Below are positions 53,622-58,153 of a stretch of DNA of 58,153 nt, one piece after another. Position numbers and translations under genes: made by a program. The DNA comes from Mesorhizobium waimense (GTDB lineage: Bacteria; Pseudomonadota; Alphaproteobacteria; Rhizobiales; Rhizobiaceae), in contig NZ_QZWZ01000036.1 in assembly GCF_003601975.1 (NCBI RefSeq), positions 1-58,153 of the forward strand. Reading direction: 5' to 3'. The stretch's first letter is position 1. Every line of letters begins with the position of its first letter. Under the pieces are notes generated by a model. It saw only the letters and a program-made list of their open reading frames with translations. It ran no database searches and was not told the origin of the DNA.

Positions 53622-54188
53622 GAGCTCGACCATCCCGAGGGCTGTGAAACTGGCCCGGCGCGGCTCTCCGAGCACATCATGCACCTGCCTGCTGAGGGCA
53701 TAAGCTGGTTCAGGCCGCCAAGAAACTCCGCCGACAGCTAAGTCGGCGTAGTTGTGAAAACTCTGGTTGATCCAGAATGCACATTGAGTGGTGGCGGAAT
53801 GTCGCGCGCCTTGCGCGCAGGATTCGCTCATGCGCGCCGTGGCGTCCGAGCTCTTCCTCAAATGTGCGAATCCGAGCGCCTACCGCGTAGCCGGTTGGCA
53901 GCCCTCAGAAAGCTGCCGGAATGCACGATTTCGAAGAACGTACGGCCGCGGTCAAGGTCCAACATGGTTTGCCAGTTCAGTGCAATAAACTTGCATCAAT
54001 GCGGCATTTAATTGCGTTTGCCTTCCTGTTTTATGCAGCGCAACGTGTTCATCGCCAGGCGGCTTTCCGTCACTGACGAATAAATGAACGCAGGCGAGGC
54101 CTGATCCCCTTGCGACCGCGGGTTCGCAAGTTGTTGTCCGCCGTTGAGCCCGCCCGGTCTGCCCGCAGCGAGGAGCAGGAAGCACAAC
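53622..54188. other. Intergenic region upstream of cox1 with a palindrome
   Basis: 567 bases without a gene I can defend; open frames on both strands lack ribosome sites. At 54109-54130 an imperfect palindrome (CTTGCGA and TCGCAAG around CCGCGGGT) lies 58 bases before the cox1 start and could be an operator. I looked for an FNR/FixK TTGAT-N4-ATCAA box and did not find one. Confidence 0.35.
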
Positions 54189-55784
54189 ATGTCCATTCCA
54201 GCCACAGTCTTGGATGATCGCAAACACAGGTTCCTCATCAAGTGGCTTTTCTCGACCAACCACAAAGATATCGGGACTCTCTACCTCCTGTTCTCGATCA
54301 TGGCCGGCGTTCTCGGCACCGCGCTTTCGGTGTTGATCCGCATGGAGTTGCAGGAACCAGGCTTGCAGATATTTGGCGATCCGGGGGTCTACAACGTTGT
54401 CGTCAGTTCCCATGGGCTTGTCATGATCTTTTTCGTCCTCATGCCGGCGCTGATCGGTGGCTTCGGCAATTGGATGGTGCCGATCATGATCGGCGCGCCC
54501 GATATGGCTTTTCCGCGCTTGAACAATATCTCGTTCTGGCTGCTGGTGATGTCGTTTGTCCTCTTCATCGCCTCGATGTTCGTTCCAGGAGCGCCAGGTG
54601 CGCTCGGCCATGGCGGCGGGTGGACGCTCTATCCGCCCTACTCGACGGACGGCCAACCGGGGCCTGCTGTCGACCTCGTCATACTGTCGATCCACCTGTC
54701 GGGCGCCTCGTCGATCCTCGGTGCGATCAATTTCATCACCACCATCTTCAACATGCGCGCACCCGGCATGACGTTGCACAAGATGCCTCTGTTCGCCTGG
54801 TCGATGCTGGTCACGGCCTACATGCTTCTCATGTCACTACCGGTGCTCGCCGGTGCAGTGACCATGCTTTTGACCGATCGCAATTTCGGGACGACCTTCT
54901 TCGCGCCTTCCGGCGGCGGTGATCCGATCCTCTACCAGCATCTGTTCTGGTTCTTCGGCCATCCCGAAGTCTACATCATGATCCTGCCTGGGTTCGGGAT
55001 CATCAGCCATGTAATCGCGACCTTCGCCAAGAAGCCGGTCTTCGGCTATCTCGGCATGGCCTATGCAATGGTGGCTATCGGCACGATCGGCTTTGTCGTT
55101 TGGGCGCATCACATGTATACCACGGGCCTGTCCCTAGACACCCAGCGCTACTTCGCCTTCGCCTCGATGGTGATCGCCGTTCCAACCGGCATAAAGGTGT
55201 TTTCGTGGCTGGCAACCATGTGGGGAGGATCGATCGAGTTCAAGACCCCGATGCTCTGGGCTCTCGGTTTCGTCCTGCTCTTCACCATTGGCGGCGTCAC
55301 CGGGATCGTGGTTGCCAGCCCCGGTCTCGACCGCTCGTTGCACGACACCTATTATGTGATTGCCCACTTTCACTATGTCCTGTCGCTGGGCGCGGTCTTC
55401 GCCATCTTCGCCGGCTTTTATTACTGGTTCCCGAAGATGACCGGCTATATGTACAGCGAAACGATGGGCAAGCTCCATTTCTGGCTGATGTTCATTGGCG
55501 TCAACCTGGTCTTTTTCCCGCAGCATTTTCTCGGAATGGCCGGCATGCCGCGACGCTATGCCGACTACCCCGACGCTTTCGCCGGCTGGAATTTCATCTC
55601 GTCGATCGGGGCCTACATTTCAACGGCCGGACTTATCGTCTTCTTCATCGCGGTCGCGGAGGCCTTCACCCGCAAGCGTCAAGCTGGCGCCAATCCATGG
55701 GGCGAAGGTGCGACCACGCTCGAATGGCTGCTGCCGTCGCCGCCGCCCTTCCATCAGTGGGAAAAGCTGCCGCTCATTCTCTAA
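54189..55784 (+). CDS. ctaD: Cytochrome c oxidase subunit I, orphan copy
   Basis: A 531-residue haem-copper oxidase subunit of the aa3 type with about 12 helices. Key residues are present: H258-P-E260-V-Y262 (CuB ligand, proton glutamate and cross-linked tyrosine), D105 in GAPDMAFPR at the D-channel mouth, WAHHMYTTG (CuB histidines) and HFHYVLSLGAV (haem ligands). The start at 54189 has AGGAGCAGG upstream; the frame is open from 54144. Subunit II, III and haem O/A genes are not nearby, so it would need partners made elsewhere or a stand-in. A Tim44-domain gene follows. Confidence 0.93.
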   Translation: MSIPATVLDDRKHRFLIKWLFSTNHKDIGTLYLLFSIMAGVLGTALSVLIRMELQEPGLQIFGDPGVYNVVVSSHGLVMIFFVLMPALIGGFGNWMVPIMIGAPDMAFPRLNNISFWLLVMSFVLFIASMFVPGAPGALGHGGGWTLYPPYSTDGQPGPAVDLVILSIHLSGASSILGAINFITTIFNMRAPGMTLHKMPLFAWSMLVTAYMLLMSLPVLAGAVTMLLTDRNFGTTFFAPSGGGDPILYQHLFWFFGHPEVYIMILPGFGIISHVIATFAKKPVFGYLGMAYAMVAIGTIGFVVWAHHMYTTGLSLDTQRYFAFASMVIAVPTGIKVFSWLATMWGGSIEFKTPMLWALGFVLLFTIGGVTGIVVASPGLDRSLHDTYYVIAHFHYVLSLGAVFAIFAGFYYWFPKMTGYMYSETMGKLHFWLMFIGVNLVFFPQHFLGMAGMPRRYADYPDAFAGWNFISSIGAYISTAGLIVFFIAVAEAFTRKRQAGANPWGEGATTLEWLLPSPPPFHQWEKLPLIL

Positions 55785-55843
55785 CACTCGCCTCCTTCCA
55801 AATCGCCGTCTCTGTCACTTCGACATTTTGTCGGGAGAACGTC

Positions 55844-56464
55844 ATGAACGAGACCACAGATCCAAACAACCAGATCCTGATCGTCGTGATTATCGCGTTC
55901 TATTGGGCATTGCTGGGCAATTGGAGCCAACTTCTGCCACGCTCGGGCGACGATAAGACCAAGCGGGACGATACGCCGACAGAGCAACGAACCGGCAATA
56001 GCGAAAACACTTCTTCTGCGGACACGCCCTTGGATGTGATCCGAGAGATCGACCCGAATTTCGACCTCGCCGCTTTTCTGGCCGGCGCCAAGACGGCTTA
56101 TGAAGTTATCCTGCAGGCCTATGCTGACGGTGACATCCAAACGTTGAAGCGCCTTGTCGGGCCCGAAGTGCTTGATACCTTCGAACGAGCGATTGCCGAA
56201 CGCAGGGATCGAAAGGAGATGCTACAGCTCACCATCATCGGCACGAGCGAAGCAAAGATCGTCGACGCTTTCGAGGTGGATGGTACGGCTGAAATTGCCG
56301 TTCGCTTCGTTTCCGACATGGTCAGCGCTACGCGCTCGGCCTGCGACGTGATCGTCGCCGGCGATCCCCAGCAGATCGTTGAGGTGATCGATACGTGGAC
56401 GTTCGCCTGTGACATCCAGTCAACGAAGCACAATTGGATGTTGATCGCCACGGAAGGCGAGTAA
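55844..56464 (+). CDS. Tim44-like domain protein with N-terminal membrane anchor
   Basis: A 206-residue protein with one N-terminal helix (ILIVVIIAFYWALLGNW), a charged low-complexity linker (residues 32-65), and a Tim44/TimA-type domain: FLAGAKTAYEVILQAYADGD, LKRLVGPEVLDTFERAI, then IVDAFEVDGTAEIAVRFVSD and VIDTWTFACDI. Alphaproteobacterial Tim44 proteins are membrane-associated assembly or transport helpers. ATG 55844 with GGGAG. It follows cox1 by 59 bases; the pairing suggests a cox1-assembly role (inference). Confidence 0.86.
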   Translation: MNETTDPNNQILIVVIIAFYWALLGNWSQLLPRSGDDKTKRDDTPTEQRTGNSENTSSADTPLDVIREIDPNFDLAAFLAGAKTAYEVILQAYADGDIQTLKRLVGPEVLDTFERAIAERRDRKEMLQLTIIGTSEAKIVDAFEVDGTAEIAVRFVSDMVSATRSACDVIVAGDPQQIVEVIDTWTFACDIQSTKHNWMLIATEGE

Positions 56465-56595
56465 CAGGTCTGTGCTCCCGATGCTGCTGCTTGGCAGCCC
56501 CGCGGCAGTTGGCGGGCGGTCAACCCGGAGCGCTGGACGGCCTACGCGGATTTCTCAGCTTTTGACAATGCGCATCCACTATTTGTGTATCACGC

Positions 56596-57417
56596 TCAAT
56601 TCGACATGACCCGGTTCAGTCGATCATTTTCAAGCAGCGAGCGGGTAGCACCGCCGAAGATCCACTCCCTGAATCTGCTGTGTCCGTAGGCGCCGGATAT
56701 GATCAAATCCGCATGCATCGCTTCGGCCACATCAGCGATCGATCCACCATCGGATTTTTCCGGAAACACGTCCGCCTTTGCCTTTACGCCGTGGCTCGAA
56801 AGGAAGGCGACGACATCGTTCAGGCTGTTCCAGGTTTCATCGGTCGCATCATCGTCGATCGCGATTACACGAACCTCCTGAGCCATTTGCAGAAACGGCA
56901 TGGCATCAACAACCGCGCGCCTCGCTTCACGCGTATCCTTCCACCCGACAAGAACCTTGTTGATCCGAAAATTTTCCTGGTTGGTCGAGGCAACCAGTAC
57001 AGGTCGTCCCGCCTGAAGGATCAGGTTGCCGAGATCGGTGGAACGATGAACGTTGCCAGAAGAGGCACCCTCGGGCGACGCTGTGACGATGAGATCGGCC
57101 ACACGCGCCGAGTCGATCAGCAAGCGAGTCGGATTGTCCACCGCCCCACGCCATTCCGTATCAACCGAAGCGCCAGCAAGTCGTTCGAACTCAATGCGGA
57201 GGTCCTCAATTCGTCGCTCGATGTTCTTGCGCTGGCGCATCATGCTCTCTCCTTCGAATGCCACCCCTCCTTCCATCACAACGGGCGGAGGAACGTCGGC
57301 AGCCGAAATACCGATCAGGCGCGCGTCGAAGCGCTGGGCCAGATCGACAGCGATTTTGATCACGGGTGCGACCATACCGTCGATGTCGAGGTTGAGAACG
57401 ATGGACTTGTAGGTCAT
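56596..57417 (-). CDS. Tandem universal stress protein (UspA family)
   Basis: A 273-residue protein with two Usp domains (about residues 1-147 and 148-273). The C-terminal domain keeps the ATP-binding pattern SGAYGHSRFREWIFGGATRSLL (G-x2-G then G-A-T). The N-terminal half (VAPVIKIAVDLAQRFDARLI, VADLIVTASPEG) is more diverged. Such proteins protect cells under oxygen limitation and stress. Convergent with the Tim44 gene; 131 bases apart. Confidence 0.9.
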   Translation of the reverse strand: MTYKSIVLNLDIDGMVAPVIKIAVDLAQRFDARLIGISAADVPPPVVMEGGVAFEGESMMRQRKNIERRIEDLRIEFERLAGASVDTEWRGAVDNPTRLLIDSARVADLIVTASPEGASSGNVHRSTDLGNLILQAGRPVLVASTNQENFRINKVLVGWKDTREARRAVVDAMPFLQMAQEVRVIAIDDDATDETWNSLNDVVAFLSSHGVKAKADVFPEKSDGGSIADVAEAMHADLIISGAYGHSRFREWIFGGATRSLLENDRLNRVMSN

Positions 57418-57600
57418 TGGGCTTTCCTTCCATGGGTTGGAGATGATGCCGGGCCGCTAAGGGGAGCCAACAAGACGTCCTGCCGCGAGACGCGGCTTCG
57501 CAATGCGGCAGCCCTCAGGTCTGCCCGCAACGTTCAATAAATTCGATGACGAACGATCAAGTAGTGAGTGCGTCGGCCGGCGTGATCGTGAGATCCTCGC

Positions 57601-57897
57601 TTACTCGAACATGATCCGAGCGGTACCTCTTTTTGCGATCAACATTCTCCGAGCCTCCTGGATCCTCTCAGCCTGTTGTTTGGTATAGGGACCCATCGGC
57701 CGAGTCTTTTCATCGCCGCGACGAACCCGGCAGTACCAGTGGCCGCTGTCCGAGAAGATTTCAACCGAGGTCGGTGCATCGTTGGCCGCCTCTTTGGCGA
57801 CCTCGTTCATGAATTTCACGACCTTTGAATAATGCTGGGCGGGCGCAACCGTGCGCAAACCACTGGTGACGCTAAGTTCCCGCTTCACTGTGGACAT
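57601..57897 (-). CDS. Small hypothetical protein
   Basis: A 98-residue basic protein (MSTVKRELSVTSGLRTVAPA, later GHWYCRVRRGDEKTRPMGPY and a C-terminal helix with RRMLIAKRGTARIMFE). AAAGGAG lies 7 bases before ATG 57897; the frame is open far upstream, but that site decides the start. No family is recognised. Its own short leader, 57898-57983, shows nothing notable. Confidence 0.62.
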   Translation of the reverse strand: MSTVKRELSVTSGLRTVAPAQHYSKVVKFMNEVAKEAANDAPTSVEIFSDSGHWYCRVRRGDEKTRPMGPYTKQQAERIQEARRMLIAKRGTARIMFE

Positions 57898-57983
57898 AGT
57901 CGAACTCCTTTCGGTCACAACGACATTCCGCTCTGCCATTTCTGATTGCGATCTTCTCGGATCGGAGTGCCGGAGCGCGCTTG

Positions 57984-58153
57984 CTAGGTCACCATCTGGC
58001 GCTCCATTTCCAGCTCGGCCTCCAGGCTCTCGATGTCGCGGAAGATCGACGCGACAGCCAGCGTCCGCCCTTCGCGCTTGAAGCGCAGGAGACAATCCTT
58101 GGCAACAACGTCACCATCGACCGCGATCTCGTCCCATTGCTCGGCATGGCCGA
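57984..58153 (-). CDS. FAD-dependent NAD(P)-disulfide/ferredoxin reductase (C-terminal end)
   Basis: The last 56 residues of a gene that enters from the right edge; stop at 57984-57986. It reads GHAEQWDEIAVDGDVVAKDC, then FKREGRTLAVASIFRDIESL, ending ELEMERQMVT. This is the C-terminal dimerisation-type region seen in apoptosis-inducing-factor-like and ferredoxin reductase flavoproteins. The FAD and NAD sites lie outside the window, so function is not certain. Confidence 0.55.
   Translation of the reverse strand, partial: GHAEQWDEIAVDGDVVAKDCLLRFKREGRTLAVASIFRDIESLEAELEMERQMVT

Noticed and set aside
54000..54188. FNR/FixK box upstream of cox1
   Set aside because: I looked for TTGAT-N4-ATCAA and close variants and found only unrelated half-sites.
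53952..54779. 275-codon minus-strand frame over the cox1 start
   Set aside because: Antisense to the conserved helices of cox1, His/Arg/Glu-rich shadow.

Overview
The window is a GC-rich, densely coded alphaproteobacterial chromosome segment, most likely Mesorhizobium or a close Rhizobiales relative. The clues are the protein types (single-domain rhizobial DUFs, a Tad cluster of the alphaproteobacterial cpa type, the aminotransferase-hom-glpX-recJ order, a class I PHA synthase), the RIME-like palindromic repeats, and the use of GTG and TTG starts. The assignment comes from recognising families by eye; no search was run.

Layout. 1-1.3 kb: end of glutathione-dependent formaldehyde dehydrogenase and gfa (formaldehyde detoxification), closed by a clear terminator. 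1.4-5.4 kb: a YaiI-type protein, a DUF1345 membrane protein, a cytochrome b plus Tat-exported molybdopterin enzyme pair, and an internally duplicated protein of unknown function. 5.4-10.2 kb: a RIME-like repeat, a tandem glycine riboswitch and gcvT-gcvH-gcvP. 10.2-19.4 kb, minus strand: a diguanylate cyclase, then the Tad pilus export cluster cpaB-cpaC-(very short CpaD-like lipoprotein)-cpaE-cpaF-tadB-tadC-tadD, without pilin or prepilin peptidase in view. 19.6-30.5 kb: parE, a FUSC transporter, a DUF2336 protein, a MaoC/CitE-like pair, a methyltransferase, flavin reductase plus nitroreductase, a secreted unknown and an acyltransferase. 30.6-36 kb: thrS, a frameshifted class D beta-lactamase, yidD, a LysR regulator and a NifU/SufU-like scaffold. 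36.2-38.5 kb: folE, a second palindromic repeat, hisI and a patatin-like lipase. 38.5-44.1 kb, minus strand: aminotransferase-hom-glpX-recJ. 44.1-48 kb: a lipoprotein, phaC and an M15-type peptidase lipoprotein.

A tRNA-Glu at 48.1 kb separates this core-like part from an accessory-looking end (48.2-58.15 kb) with looser gene packing and several stress-type genes. These are a small zinc-ribbon protein, YidB family, a frameshifted LigD-type DNA ligase, a CBS protein, an XRE-like regulator, two Rnk/GreA-GreB-type proteins, an orphan cytochrome c oxidase subunit I with a Tim44-domain partner, a tandem universal stress protein, a small unknown and the end of a flavoprotein reductase.

The most notable items are two palindromic modules whose differences are compensatory, the riboswitch, the orphan cox1-Tim44 pair, a candidate small RNA at about 51.2 kb, two genes broken by single frameshifts, and a SufU-like scaffold lacking its third cysteine.
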